Part shown: piece after piece, positions 7,086 through 16,159 of the stretch
How positions within the stretch are numbered: the stretch's first letter is position 1
How the letters are laid out: every line of letters begins with the position of its first letter
Source of the DNA: Desulfobacteraceae bacterium
Lineage (GTDB): Bacteria > Desulfobacterota > Desulfobacteria > Desulfobacterales > Desulfobacteraceae
Length of the DNA stretch: 64,000 nucleotides
NCBI GenBank assembly: GCA_016744295.1
Contig: JADGEQ010000003.1
Span: 1 to 64,000, forward strand
Direction of reading: 5' to 3'
The notes under the pieces: model-generated
What the model saw: the letters and a program-made list of their open reading frames with translations, nothing else
What the model was told of the DNA's origin: nothing
The model's database searches: none
Made by a program: the position numbers and the translations under genes

Positions 7086-9500
7086 ATGGAAAATAAGGAT
7101 GTGGCCTTCTTGGGAATATGTAAAAAGAGACGGTACAAAAAAATAGTTGTCGGCCTGGTGGTTGCCTTGCTGGTTTTTATCTCTGCTCTAGGGGGTGTCC
7201 AGGCTGTTGAGACAAAAAAGAGTGTCCGCATAGGTCTTCTCATTGATGGTAGGGAAAAAAAGACGAATACCTTTGTAAGGATGCTCAGATCCGAGCTTGG
7301 CGCACTTTTAGGATCCACCTATGACATTAAAATAGAGGATGATCATATTCTGGACGGCCAATGGGCTTTTGAAAGGATTGGTGAAAATTATCATCAACTG
7401 GTTCTGGATCCCCGGGTGGATATCATTGTGGGGGCCGGGCCCATTTCCGGGTCTGTGATCGCTAAAAACAAGACATATCCCAAACCGGTTATTGCCCTGG
7501 GAATCATCGATCCTGTTATTCAGGGCCTTGCCCCGGTCCATGACAACCGGTCGGGAATTTTCAATCTCACCTACGTACTGGGCCAGCGATCCATTCTGAA
7601 AGATATGGAGATTTTTCATTCCTTATATCCCTACCAACGGCTGGGATTTGTATATTTTAAAGAATTGATCAAAACCGTTGAGCCTGGGGGGATGGACCTC
7701 GTTAACAAGATCATGGATAAAAACAGGTCGGGATTGATCAGCATCCCCATATCCAAGGGAACTGAAGAGGTGATCGATTCCCTGGACCGGGTGGATGCCT
7801 TGTATATTACCTATCTGGGAAAGTTTGAAGGCAAAGATAAGCTTAATTTGATCCAGGCGTTAAACAAAAGAAAGATACCCAGCTTTGGCGGATCCATTGC
7901 AGACACAAAGGCTGGAATGCTTGCGGCCATGGCCCCGGAGGATGTGGTATGGAAAGTTGTTCGAAGGGTCAGTTTGAACATAGAGGCCATTTTAGAGGGA
8001 AAAAACCTTGGAGATCTTCCCGTGTATACCGACTTTGAAAAAAGTTTTACCATTAACATAGAAACCGCTGCCAGGATTGGGTTTTCTCCCAAATTCAGCA
8101 TTCTTTCCCAGGCAAAATTGATCAATGAAAATTATGTTGAAACAAACCGGCAAATAAATTTGGTGGATGTGATGAAAGAGGCCCTGGAGACAAGTTTGGA
8201 CCTGGATCTTTCAAAAACTGATGTGACAGCGGCCGGCCATGATCTGTCCATGGCCAAAACAGGCTATTATCCCTCCCTGGCCGCGGAGCTTAACGGGGTG
8301 GTCATAGATGAAAAAAGGGCCCGACAATCCAACGGGACCATGGCACAAACTACAACCACAGGCGGTATCTCGGCAAATCAACTCATCTATTCAGACCAGG
8401 TGCTGGCAGATATTAAAGCCCAAAAAGGGTTGGTTCAGGCATCTGAATTCGGGTTCCAGAACACACGGTTGGATGTGGTCCTGGAGTCCATTGATGCCTA
8501 TTTTAAAATTTTACTGAACCAGACCACCCGAAATATTTTTAGAGAAAATCTGGACCTGATCAAACAAAACCTTAAGATTGCAGAACAGCGTGAGATCATC
8601 GGCTATTCCGGTAGGTCTGATGTTTTGCGCTGGAAAAGTCAGGAAGCATCTGCCAGTACTGATCTTCTGGCGGCAAAGCAACAAGTGATCCTGGCCAAGA
8701 ATGAATTGAACCGAATTCTGAACCGAAGCCAGGGGGACGCTTTTCTTGTCCAGGACACCTCTCTGGACAATAGGATATTCTCCACCTATGCTGCCAATGC
8801 TATTGAAAAATATATCGATAATCAAAATTCCCTTGATCTTTTTACCCGGTTTTTTGTGAACCAGTCCATTGAAAATTCCGTTGAAATTAAACAACTGGAT
8901 GAAAACAGATCTGCATTGCAGGTTTCCCTTAATTCCCTGAAGCGGAAAAATTATCTGCCCACCGTCAATTTTCAGGCCTCCCAGGACCATGTCTTTTCAC
9001 GGTCCGGTGCCGGAGACATCCCCGGTGCAAACAGCTCAGATGACCCATGGAATATGGGGATTTACTTGAATCTCCCCTTTTATGACAGCGGGGTTACCTC
9101 GGTGGAAATCCAAAAGACCAGCCTGGATCTGTCCAAAATTAAAATTCAAAAACGTCAGTTGGCCCAGAAGATAGAGATCAGTGCCCGGGGTGCTCTGTCA
9201 GATGTGATGGTAAAAATGGTCACTCTTGAATCCTCCAGGAAGGCAGCTGACTATGCAAAACAAAGCCTGGAACTGGTCCAGGATGCCTATGCCAAGGGCG
9301 CAGTTTCGGTGGTGGAGCTGGTCGATGCCCAGAACAACGCTCTGACCGGAGAGTTGAGTGCGGTCAGCTCCGTCTATGAATACCTTGTCAGCCTGTTTCA
9401 TCTGGAGCGGGTATATGGCCGGTACAGCCTGCTTCTATCTCCGGACAGTGAAGACAGGATGCTCCGAAAGTTTCAAGCCTATTTTAAAAACATAACCTAA
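7086..9500 (+). CDS. Fusion: ABC-type substrate-binding domain + TolC-like outer membrane efflux protein
   Basis: About 804 residues with an N-terminal hydrophobic export signal (KIVVGLVVALLVFISALGG). Residues about 35-330 form a periplasmic ABC substrate-binding domain of the TrpX/YtrF-like (ABC_sub_bind) type, with VRIGLLIDG, DIIVGAGPISGSVIA, DALYITYLGKF and KIPSFGGSIADTKAGMLAA. The rest, from about 350, is an OEP/TolC-type channel: long helices with alternating repeats, LDVVLESIDAYFKILLNQ and VQDAYAKGAVSVVELVDAQN. The following two genes encode adaptor and RND pump, so this is the outer-membrane component carrying its own binding domain. ATG at 7086 is preferred; an in-frame TTG at 7074 lacks a ribosome site. 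Confidence 0.85.
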   Translation: MENKDVAFLGICKKRRYKKIVVGLVVALLVFISALGGVQAVETKKSVRIGLLIDGREKKTNTFVRMLRSELGALLGSTYDIKIEDDHILDGQWAFERIGENYHQLVLDPRVDIIVGAGPISGSVIAKNKTYPKPVIALGIIDPVIQGLAPVHDNRSGIFNLTYVLGQRSILKDMEIFHSLYPYQRLGFVYFKELIKTVEPGGMDLVNKIMDKNRSGLISIPISKGTEEVIDSLDRVDALYITYLGKFEGKDKLNLIQALNKRKIPSFGGSIADTKAGMLAAMAPEDVVWKVVRRVSLNIEAILEGKNLGDLPVYTDFEKSFTINIETAARIGFSPKFSILSQAKLINENYVETNRQINLVDVMKEALETSLDLDLSKTDVTAAGHDLSMAKTGYYPSLAAELNGVVIDEKRARQSNGTMAQTTTTGGISANQLIYSDQVLADIKAQKGLVQASEFGFQNTRLDVVLESIDAYFKILLNQTTRNIFRENLDLIKQNLKIAEQREIIGYSGRSDVLRWKSQEASASTDLLAAKQQVILAKNELNRILNRSQGDAFLVQDTSLDNRIFSTYAANAIEKYIDNQNSLDLFTRFFVNQSIENSVEIKQLDENRSALQVSLNSLKRKNYLPTVNFQASQDHVFSRSGAGDIPGANSSDDPWNMGIYLNLPFYDSGVTSVEIQKTSLDLSKIKIQKRQLAQKIEISARGALSDVMVKMVTLESSRKAADYAKQSLELVQDAYAKGAVSVVELVDAQNNALTGELSAVSSVYEYLVSLFHLERVYGRYSLLLSPDSEDRMLRKFQAYFKNIT

Positions 9501-9522
9501 GTAAACGATTGCGGAGTATTCT

Positions 9523-10608
9523 ATGACGTTATATAATCGATTTTTTTTCATCTGTCTCAGTCTGTTTTTGGCAGTTGGCTGCAGTGAACCTTCCGTGGAA
9601 AAAGAGGTGCTTCGGCCGGTTCGGTATGAGGCGGTAAAACAATTTTCCAGTCAAATTCAAAGAAGTTTTTCCGGCGTGTCTGAATCCGGGACAGATGCTC
9701 AGCTTAGTTTCCGGGTATCGGGTATCATTCGGAAAATCCATGTGGAATTGGGCCAGCGGGTAAAAAAAGGGGATCCCATTGCTGTCGTGGATAGTGCCGA
9801 TGCTGCCCTTGACTATGACAAGGCCGTGGCAGCTAAAAAAAATGCCAGGGTTCAGATGGAAACGGCCAGATCCGGCCTGGACCGAATCAGGGGATTGTAT
9901 GAAAACAACAATGTGGCCTTAAACGAATACGAATCTGCGAAAAATAAATTTGCAGCAGCCAATTCAGACTATTCCGCTGCCCAAAAAAACATGGCCCTGA
10001 GACAAAGGGAGCTTACCTATTATAAGCTTAACGCCCCAATGGACGGTGTCGTGGTTTCCAAGGAGGCCAATGAAAACGAAAATATCTCATCGGGCCAACC
10101 CATTGTTTCCATCAGCTCAGAAGCAGACATTCAAGTGGTGGTGGGTGTTCCGGAAAAATATATTTCCCAGGTAAAAAAAGATATCCGTGTTTCCATTATC
10201 TTTTCCACCCTGCCCGGAAAACGCTTCCAGGGCGTAATCAGCCAGATTTCCTATTCCATTTCGGCTGCTGCCACCTATCCGGTGAAAATCTCCCTGAACC
10301 TTATGGATGAAGCCATTCGGCCCGGCATGCCGGCAAATGTTTCCTTTTCCTTCAGCCAGGGAAGTCAGGATCGGTTCTTGGTGGTTCCGGCCAATGCCGT
10401 GGGCCAGGACGCCAGCGAAAATTTTATTTTTACAGTGGTGCCCGGAAAAGAGGAGGGAACAGGGATTGTTCATAAAAAGAGGGTTATAGTTGGGCAGTTA
10501 ACGGACAAGGGGTTTCAAGTCCTTTCCGGTGTCAGGGAGGGGGAGTTTGTGATCACCTCGGGTATCAATAAAATGACCCAGGACAAAAAAGTTAAATTTC
10601 TGGAGTAA
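9523..10608 (+). CDS. RND efflux periplasmic adaptor (membrane fusion) lipoprotein
   Basis: 361-residue HlyD/AcrA-type adaptor linking inner-membrane pump and outer-membrane channel. Lipoprotein signal ends LFLAVGC (Cys20). A lipoyl-like half-motif (FRVSGIIRKIHVELGQRVKKGD) is followed by an alpha-hairpin (about residues 85-160), a second lipoyl half (YKLNAPMDGVVVSKEANE) and a beta-barrel ending VREGEFVITSGINKM. It starts 22 bases after the TolC fusion and stops 2 bases before the RND gene: one operon. Confidence 0.93.
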   Translation: MTLYNRFFFICLSLFLAVGCSEPSVEKEVLRPVRYEAVKQFSSQIQRSFSGVSESGTDAQLSFRVSGIIRKIHVELGQRVKKGDPIAVVDSADAALDYDKAVAAKKNARVQMETARSGLDRIRGLYENNNVALNEYESAKNKFAAANSDYSAAQKNMALRQRELTYYKLNAPMDGVVVSKEANENENISSGQPIVSISSEADIQVVVGVPEKYISQVKKDIRVSIIFSTLPGKRFQGVISQISYSISAAATYPVKISLNLMDEAIRPGMPANVSFSFSQGSQDRFLVVPANAVGQDASENFIFTVVPGKEEGTGIVHKKRVIVGQLTDKGFQVLSGVREGEFVITSGINKMTQDKKVKFLE

Positions 10609-10610
10609 CC

Positions 10611-13600
10611 ATGACCTCTTTTTCCATTAAAAACCATGTATTGACGTTTTCTTTGGTGGCAGTGCTCGCCTTCCTGGGAATTAACGGATTTTTCAATATG
10701 GCCCAGGACAGTATGCCGCCCTTTACCGTCCGATATTCCAATGTCATTACCACCTTTGCCGGTGCCAGCCCCGAACGGGTGGAGATGCTGGTGACCGATA
10801 AAATCGAAAAACAACTCCAGCAGATCGCGGAACTGGAACATGTGGAAAGCGAATCCAGAACCGGAATCTCAATTGTGAATATCCGGATCAAGGATCAATA
10901 CACACAAATGCAGCCTATCTATGATAAAATCCGAAGAAAGGTTGAAGAAATAAAAGACCAACTGCCCGAGGGGTCCCGGATCAGTATCCAGGATGAAGAT
11001 CTAGCGGATATCTACGGAATTATTTACAGCATCACCGGGGATGGATATTCCCCTGCCGAACTTCTGGATATTGCCGAAGATGTAAGGGATAGCCTGATCA
11101 AACTTCCCAATGCCGCCAAGGTGGAAATCGTTGGCGAGCAAGTGGAACAGATTTTCATTGATTATGACAATACAAAATTTGCAGAATTAGGCCTGACCCA
11201 GGAGATGATCCAGTCCATTTTGTCCAGAACCAATATTATTTTCCCCGGCGGGGATATTAAAATTGGCAATGAGCGAATTATTCTGGAGCCCACGGGCAAT
11301 TATGAAACCATAGAAGACTTAAAAAAGACAATTGTATCGGATACCGACAGCCAGGATATTATTTATCTGGGGGATGTGGCCAATATTTACCGGGGGTATA
11401 AATATCCAACGGAAAGCATTGTCAAAATAAACGGGGTGGACGGTATTTCCCTGGGCGTTGCCCTGAAGCAGGGGGGGAATATCGTGGATCTTGGACAGGA
11501 GGTGGATACGCTCATTTCCTATTTCGAGGGTGTCTATCCCTATGGCATCGAGTTTACCCGATCTGCTTCCCAGGATATTTTTGTGGAAAAATCTGTAAAG
11601 GATTTTGTCAGCAATCTAATCCAGAGTGTTTTGGTGGTATTGGTGGTCATGTTTATCTTCCTTGGCATGAGAACCGGGGTGGTGGTGGCCAGCTTGATTC
11701 CGGCCGTGATTGTTACTACCCTTTTGCTGATGTCCCTTGCCGGTGTGGGACTGAACCAGGTCTCCCTGGCCGCGCTGATCATGGCCCTTGGTATGCTGGT
11801 GGACAATGCCATTGTCATGGCCGAATCCATCATGGTGAGAATGGAAAAGGGGGATGAGGCCCTATCTGCTGCTATTTCCTCTGCCAATGAGCTCAAGGTG
11901 CCCTTGCTGATTTCTTCTCTCACCACCTCTGCTGCATTTTTGCCCTTTTATCTGGCCCAGTCCACCATGGGGGAAATTGTGGGGCCAATTTTTGTTGTCA
12001 TCACCTTTGCCCTGCTCTCTTCCTGGGTTTTTGCATTGACCCTGATTCCCTTGCTGGGTATTTACTTTATCAAAGTAAAGCGTCTGAAAAAATCAACGCC
12101 CTCCCTGCTGGACAAGTGTAACAACATGTATAAAAAAATTCTGCTCTTTAACTTGAAACAACCCTGGCTGCTAATTATTCTGATCATCGGTTTGTTTGCA
12201 GGATCCATTTATGGATTAAAATTTATCCCCTCTATTTTTATGCCCGACTCTGAACGTTTTTTGATAACGGCCAATTTCGAACTCCCCATTGGCACGGATA
12301 TTCAACGCACCCAAACCGTTATCACTGCCGTGGAAGATTATATTAAGAAAAATTTTTTATTACCGGGCACCAAGAATTCAGATGGAGAAACAGGAGAACC
12401 AATACATGGCGTGTCAGATTTTACTTCCTATGTCGGGGAGGGAGCGCCCAAATATGACCTTGGTTATACAGCCCCTGAAAAAACAAGCTATACAGCCCAT
12501 ATTCTGATCAACACCACCTCAGATATTGCCAACCAGATGGTAATTGACGGATTGGATAAATTTTGTTTTAACACCTTTCCTGACTTGTCTGCAACCATCA
12601 CACGTCTGGCCACAGGCGGCGGAAGCTCCGATCCCGTTGCGATACGGATATCCGGCAGAGAACCTGAAGCACTTTTTGAAATTGTTGAAACCGTAAAAAC
12701 ACAATTGCGGGAGATTCCCGGCACCAAAAACATCCATGATGACTGGGGACCTAAAACAAAAAAAATCCTGGTGAACATAAGCCAGGAACGGGCTCAGTTG
12801 GCAGGAATTTCAAACCAGGATATTGCCGTTTCCCTGGAAACAGTATTAACGGGCAAGGAAACCGGGCAGTTCAGGGAAGGGGATAAATCCATTCCCATTA
12901 TCATGACGGACAAGGCATCTTTGCAGATGAGTATTGAAACCCTGGAAGGGATGAATGTCTATTCCCAAAAGACCGGAAACAATGTGCCCCTGTCCCAGGT
13001 TGCCGACCTCGAGATTCAGTGGCAGTCCACCAAGATCAAACGTCGGCAGCAGTATAAAACCATTACCATTATCACCGATCTGGAATCAAATTTCACCGCA
13101 GCCTCCATTGTACGAGAGATGACCCCCTGGCTGGATCAGGCAAAAAAAGACTGGGGAATGGGGTATACCTATGAACTGGGAGGGGAGGCGGAAAATTCCG
13201 AAGAGGGGATGGGGTCGGTGATTGTGAATCTTCCCCTGGCCTTTTTCATCATTGCCCTGCTTTTAATCGGGCAGTTCAACTCATTGAAAAAACCACTTAT
13301 CGTGGTGATGACCATCCCCCTGGGATTGATCGGAGTGGTGGTGGGCCTTTTGGTCACTGGTTCCTATTTTGGTTTTTTTGCCTTTCTGGGGCTGATATCC
13401 CTTGCCGGGATTATCATTAACAATGCCATCGTCCTGCTGGATCGAATTCAGATTGAGCAGGAAGAACCAGGCCGTACCCGACAGGATGCCATTCTGCTTG
13501 CAGCCCGGGAACGATTCCGGCCCATCATGCTGACCACGGCCACCACCATTTGCGGGCTGGTTCCTTTGTGGATGGGGGGAGGTATCATGTTCGAACCCCT

Positions 13601-13712
13601 GGCCGTGGGTATTTTGTTCGGGCTTTTATTTGCCACGGTGATCACCCTGCTCTTTGTCCCGGTTATGTATAGGCTTTTGTTTAGAATTTCTTACAAGGGC
13701 TATACCGGCTGA
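10611..13712 (+). CDS. RND family efflux transporter permease (AcrB/MdtB-like)
   Basis: 1033-residue inner-membrane proton-driven pump of the HAE1-like RND family. It has an N-terminal membrane helix, two large periplasmic loops, and two helix bundles (about residues 335-480 and 865-1030). The first bundle has GMLVDNAIVMAESI, matching the family's proton-relay helix, and the second has INNAIVLLDRI. The substrate cannot be read from sequence. It is the last gene of the fusion-TolC/adaptor/pump operon and converges with aroB, whose stop lies two bases away. Confidence 0.95.
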   Translation: MTSFSIKNHVLTFSLVAVLAFLGINGFFNMAQDSMPPFTVRYSNVITTFAGASPERVEMLVTDKIEKQLQQIAELEHVESESRTGISIVNIRIKDQYTQMQPIYDKIRRKVEEIKDQLPEGSRISIQDEDLADIYGIIYSITGDGYSPAELLDIAEDVRDSLIKLPNAAKVEIVGEQVEQIFIDYDNTKFAELGLTQEMIQSILSRTNIIFPGGDIKIGNERIILEPTGNYETIEDLKKTIVSDTDSQDIIYLGDVANIYRGYKYPTESIVKINGVDGISLGVALKQGGNIVDLGQEVDTLISYFEGVYPYGIEFTRSASQDIFVEKSVKDFVSNLIQSVLVVLVVMFIFLGMRTGVVVASLIPAVIVTTLLLMSLAGVGLNQVSLAALIMALGMLVDNAIVMAESIMVRMEKGDEALSAAISSANELKVPLLISSLTTSAAFLPFYLAQSTMGEIVGPIFVVITFALLSSWVFALTLIPLLGIYFIKVKRLKKSTPSLLDKCNNMYKKILLFNLKQPWLLIILIIGLFAGSIYGLKFIPSIFMPDSERFLITANFELPIGTDIQRTQTVITAVEDYIKKNFLLPGTKNSDGETGEPIHGVSDFTSYVGEGAPKYDLGYTAPEKTSYTAHILINTTSDIANQMVIDGLDKFCFNTFPDLSATITRLATGGGSSDPVAIRISGREPEALFEIVETVKTQLREIPGTKNIHDDWGPKTKKILVNISQERAQLAGISNQDIAVSLETVLTGKETGQFREGDKSIPIIMTDKASLQMSIETLEGMNVYSQKTGNNVPLSQVADLEIQWQSTKIKRRQQYKTITIITDLESNFTAASIVREMTPWLDQAKKDWGMGYTYELGGEAENSEEGMGSVIVNLPLAFFIIALLLIGQFNSLKKPLIVVMTIPLGLIGVVVGLLVTGSYFGFFAFLGLISLAGIIINNAIVLLDRIQIEQEEPGRTRQDAILLAARERFRPIMLTTATTICGLVPLWMGGGIMFEPLAVGILFGLLFATVITLLFVPVMYRLLFRISYKGYTG

Positions 13713-13714
13713 GA

Positions 13715-14779
13715 TTAACAGAACACGGAACGGATAAACTCATTCATCTCATCATAGCGAATCTTTTCCACCCTGGCCCTTCCCAGGGCGGAAAGGAAAA
13801 CGTAATAAAGATCGCTACCCTGTTTTTTCTTGTCCCTGGAGGCGGCCTCTATTATCTGGTCCGCAGGGTAATCCAGTTCTACGGGAAGATTCAGCCCTTT
13901 TAAAAGGGTGGTTATCCGAGTCACATCCTTTTGGGATACCATCCCTTTTTTTTGGGAAAACATGGCGGCCGCCACCATGCCTGTGGCCACGGCCCTGCCA
14001 TGGCCGGTATGAGCCAATTTTCCCTGGTTCAGTCTTTCCTGATTTATTTTTTCGACTGCATGACCGATGGTGTGGCCAAAGTTGAGTTTTCGCCGTTCAC
14101 CCGCTTCTTTTTCATCCTGCTGAACCACCCGGGATTTGATGGCAACAGAATCCGCCACCAGCCGGAAAATAGTGTCACGGTCAAGATCCAGGGCTTTTTG
14201 TTGGTTATTTTCGATAAAGGTCAGCATCTCGGTATCACAGATCAACCCATGTTTGACTATTTCGGCCAGCCCATTGGAAATTTCCGCCTTGGGCAGGGTT
14301 TCCAGCAAATCAATGTCGCAGATGACAAATTCAGGTTGATTAAAAAGACCCACCATATTTTTGAAGGCATCCAGATTGACCCCGTTTTTTCCGCCCACAC
14401 TGGCATCCACCTGGGAAAGAAGGGAGGTGGAAACAAAGCCAAACCCTACCCCCCGCAAAAAAATAGAGGCAACAAACCCGACAATATCCGTGACAATCCC
14501 CCCGCCTATCCCCAGGATAAAGCTTGATCTGTCACAGGCGAGTCCAATCAATTGTCTTAAAAGGGTTTCCACCGTGGCAAGGGTTTTGATCTTTTCCCCG
14601 GTCCCAATGGTAAGAACAGGCCCCTGGGGAAATTTATTTCCATACAACGCGTTTATGTTCTCGTCGGTGATGATGATGGGGGTTGCACCCTTGGGGAGAT
14701 AGGCGCTGACATTTAAAAGGCTTTCACCCACATGGATGGAAGAAAGCCCTTGCTGGCCATTTACCTGGAAACTTTTCAT
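13715..14779 (-). CDS. aroB: 3-dehydroquinate synthase
   Basis: Second enzyme of the shikimate pathway: converts DAHP to 3-dehydroquinate using NAD+ and a divalent metal. 354 residues with the family's GGGIVTDIVGFVAS nucleotide motif, DASVGGKNGVN, and metal-ligand regions EIVKHGLI and LNFGHTIGHAVE. The ATG at 14779 overlaps the TGA of the upstream DAHP synthase gene (TGATG), implying translational coupling. A TTG one codon earlier is possible but less likely. Confidence 0.96.
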   Translation of the reverse strand: MKSFQVNGQQGLSSIHVGESLLNVSAYLPKGATPIIITDENINALYGNKFPQGPVLTIGTGEKIKTLATVETLLRQLIGLACDRSSFILGIGGGIVTDIVGFVASIFLRGVGFGFVSTSLLSQVDASVGGKNGVNLDAFKNMVGLFNQPEFVICDIDLLETLPKAEISNGLAEIVKHGLICDTEMLTFIENNQQKALDLDRDTIFRLVADSVAIKSRVVQQDEKEAGERRKLNFGHTIGHAVEKINQERLNQGKLAHTGHGRAVATGMVAAAMFSQKKGMVSQKDVTRITTLLKGLNLPVELDYPADQIIEAASRDKKKQGSDLYYVFLSALGRARVEKIRYDEMNEFIRSVFC

Positions 14780-15789
14780 CAATCGGTTCCGATAATTACC
14801 CGAATGGCGTTCATTTTTTTCATAACCGCTTCGAACTGATCCGGATAGAGGGATTGGGCTCCGTCGCTCAGGGCCTCTTCCGGTTTGTTATGAACTTCAA
14901 TCATCTGGCCGTCTGCACCCAGGGCTGCCGAGGCTAGGGCAAGGGGAATCACCTGATCCCGGACACCGGCCGCATGACTAGGGTCCACAATAATCGGCAA
15001 ATGGCTTTCCTTTTTAGCGGCGGGCACCACAGACAGGTCCAGGGTGTTTCGACTGTGACGAACAAAGGTTCTCACCCCCCTTTCACAGAGGATGACATTT
15101 GGGTTGCCCTCTTCCATAATATATTCTGCTGCCATGAGCCATTCCTGGAGCATGGCCGACATTCCCCGTTTCAGGATCACGGGTTTTTTTGATCTTCCCG
15201 CCCGCCGGAGCAGGGAAAAATTTTGCATATTTCGGGTGCCGATCTGGATCACGTCCACATAGGCCTCCACCAAATCAAAGTTTTCAACATCCATAACCTC
15301 TGTAACAACGGGCAAGCCTGTTTCTTCCCTGACTTTTGCTAAAAATTTCAACCCCTGTTCTCCCAGGCCCTGGAATGAATAGGGGGAGGTTCTGGGTTTG
15401 AATGCCCCTCCCCTGAAAAGTTTAGCACCGGCTTTTTTTACAGATCTGGCAATGGACAGTACCTGTTCTAGACTTTCAACAGCACAGGGGCCGGCAATCA
15501 CGGGCATGGTTCCATCGCCGAAAACAGCGTCACCAATTTTTACGTGGGTATTTTCCTGCCTAAACTCCCGGCTGACAAGCTTATATGGTTTTGTCACCGG
15601 AATAACCTCCTTTACACCTTCAAGCCCCAGAAAATGGGCTGCATCCACGGATCCTTTGTTGTGCAGGATGCCGATGGAAACCCTATCTCCCCCGGGTATG
15701 GGCCGGGCTGTGTATCCTCGTTTCTCTATTATCCGGACAATGGTCTGGACGCGTTCTTCGGTTGCACCTTTTTCCAATACGACTAACAT
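14779..15789 (-). CDS. aroF: 3-deoxy-7-phosphoheptulonate (DAHP) synthase
   Basis: First committed step of aromatic amino acid biosynthesis: condenses phosphoenolpyruvate and erythrose 4-phosphate. About 336 residues of the AroA-beta/KDOPS-like type. There is an N-terminal ferredoxin-like regulatory domain (first ~70 residues), then a catalytic barrel with MPVIAGPCAVES, FRGGAFKPRTSPYSFQG, QIGTRNMQNF, ILKRGMSA and IIVDPSHAAG. The start at 15789 is set by GGAGG six bases upstream. A Trp-rich leader peptide and hairpins precede the gene, suggesting tryptophan-dependent attenuation of this gene and aroB. Confidence 0.95.
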   Translation of the reverse strand: MLVVLEKGATEERVQTIVRIIEKRGYTARPIPGGDRVSIGILHNKGSVDAAHFLGLEGVKEVIPVTKPYKLVSREFRQENTHVKIGDAVFGDGTMPVIAGPCAVESLEQVLSIARSVKKAGAKLFRGGAFKPRTSPYSFQGLGEQGLKFLAKVREETGLPVVTEVMDVENFDLVEAYVDVIQIGTRNMQNFSLLRRAGRSKKPVILKRGMSAMLQEWLMAAEYIMEEGNPNVILCERGVRTFVRHSRNTLDLSVVPAAKKESHLPIIVDPSHAAGVRDQVIPLALASAALGADGQMIEVHNKPEEALSDGAQSLYPDQFEAVMKKMNAIRVIIGTD

Positions 15790-15846
15790 TTCGTACCTCC
15801 AAATATTCAATAAGGGTTTGTATCAGTATTCAATCCAATGGGCAAT

Positions 15847-15907
15847 AAAAAAGGCGGGAGATGCAGGCAACCTGAATAACAAAGGCTGCCATTTTACCTG
15901 CAGCCTT
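15847..15907 (-). promoter_or_regulatory. Alternative hairpins and U-run of a probable Trp attenuator
   Basis: Downstream of the leader peptide the minus-strand RNA can form several exclusive stems. AAGGCTGC (15907-15900) pairs with GCAGCCTT (15889-15882). GGCAGCC (15890-15884) pairs with GGTTGCC (15872-15866). TGCAGGTAA (15902-15894) pairs with TTGCCTGCA (15870-15862). Six T (15852-15847) follow CCCGCC. CGCCTTT at the U-run is also complementary to AAAGGCG just after the Trp codons (15962-15956), which a stalled ribosome would mask. The exact terminator fold is not resolved by eye. Confidence 0.55.
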
Positions 15908-15933
15908 GAGTTTCTTGCCTTTATGGGTTCATT

Positions 15934-16044
15934 TCAGACAGAATCAATGCCGCTGCGCCTTTGCCACCAGCCCCAGAAAGAATCTGTTGTGTTGGGGAGG
16001 GCTGATTTTTCAGCTTTGTTTGTTTCTGTGTATAAGAACATCAT
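15934..16044 (-). CDS. Trp-rich leader peptide of the DAHP synthase operon
   Basis: A 36-codon frame starts MMFLYTETNK and contains the cluster F-W-G-W-W near its middle: three Trp codons among four (15975-15964). It begins almost at the predicted transcription start of a consensus promoter, so it would be read from a nearly leaderless RNA; no ribosome site is visible. It stops about 145 bases before DAHP synthase, with competing hairpins and a U-run between. This is the layout of transcription attenuation by tRNA-Trp charging as known from trp operons. Confidence 0.65.
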   Translation of the reverse strand: MMFLYTETNKAEKSALPNTTDSFWGWWQRRSGIDSV

Positions 16045-16054
16045 AATGGGCGCC

Positions 16055-16082
16055 ATTATAGAGAGAATGGCGGACTTGTCAA
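16055..16082 (-). promoter_or_regulatory. Consensus sigma70 promoter for the leader-aroF-aroB transcript
   Basis: On the minus strand a perfect TTGACA (16082-16077) and a perfect TATAAT (16060-16055) are separated by 16 bases. Transcription would begin around 16047, at the leader-peptide start codon. Such a strong promoter suits control by attenuation downstream. Confidence 0.75.
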
Positions 16083-16159
16083 CAAGAAAATCAAATTCTA
16101 TTTGATTTTCAACTCTCTTCGGGATAGACTTCCACAAATTAACGGGGTATCAGGAGGAT

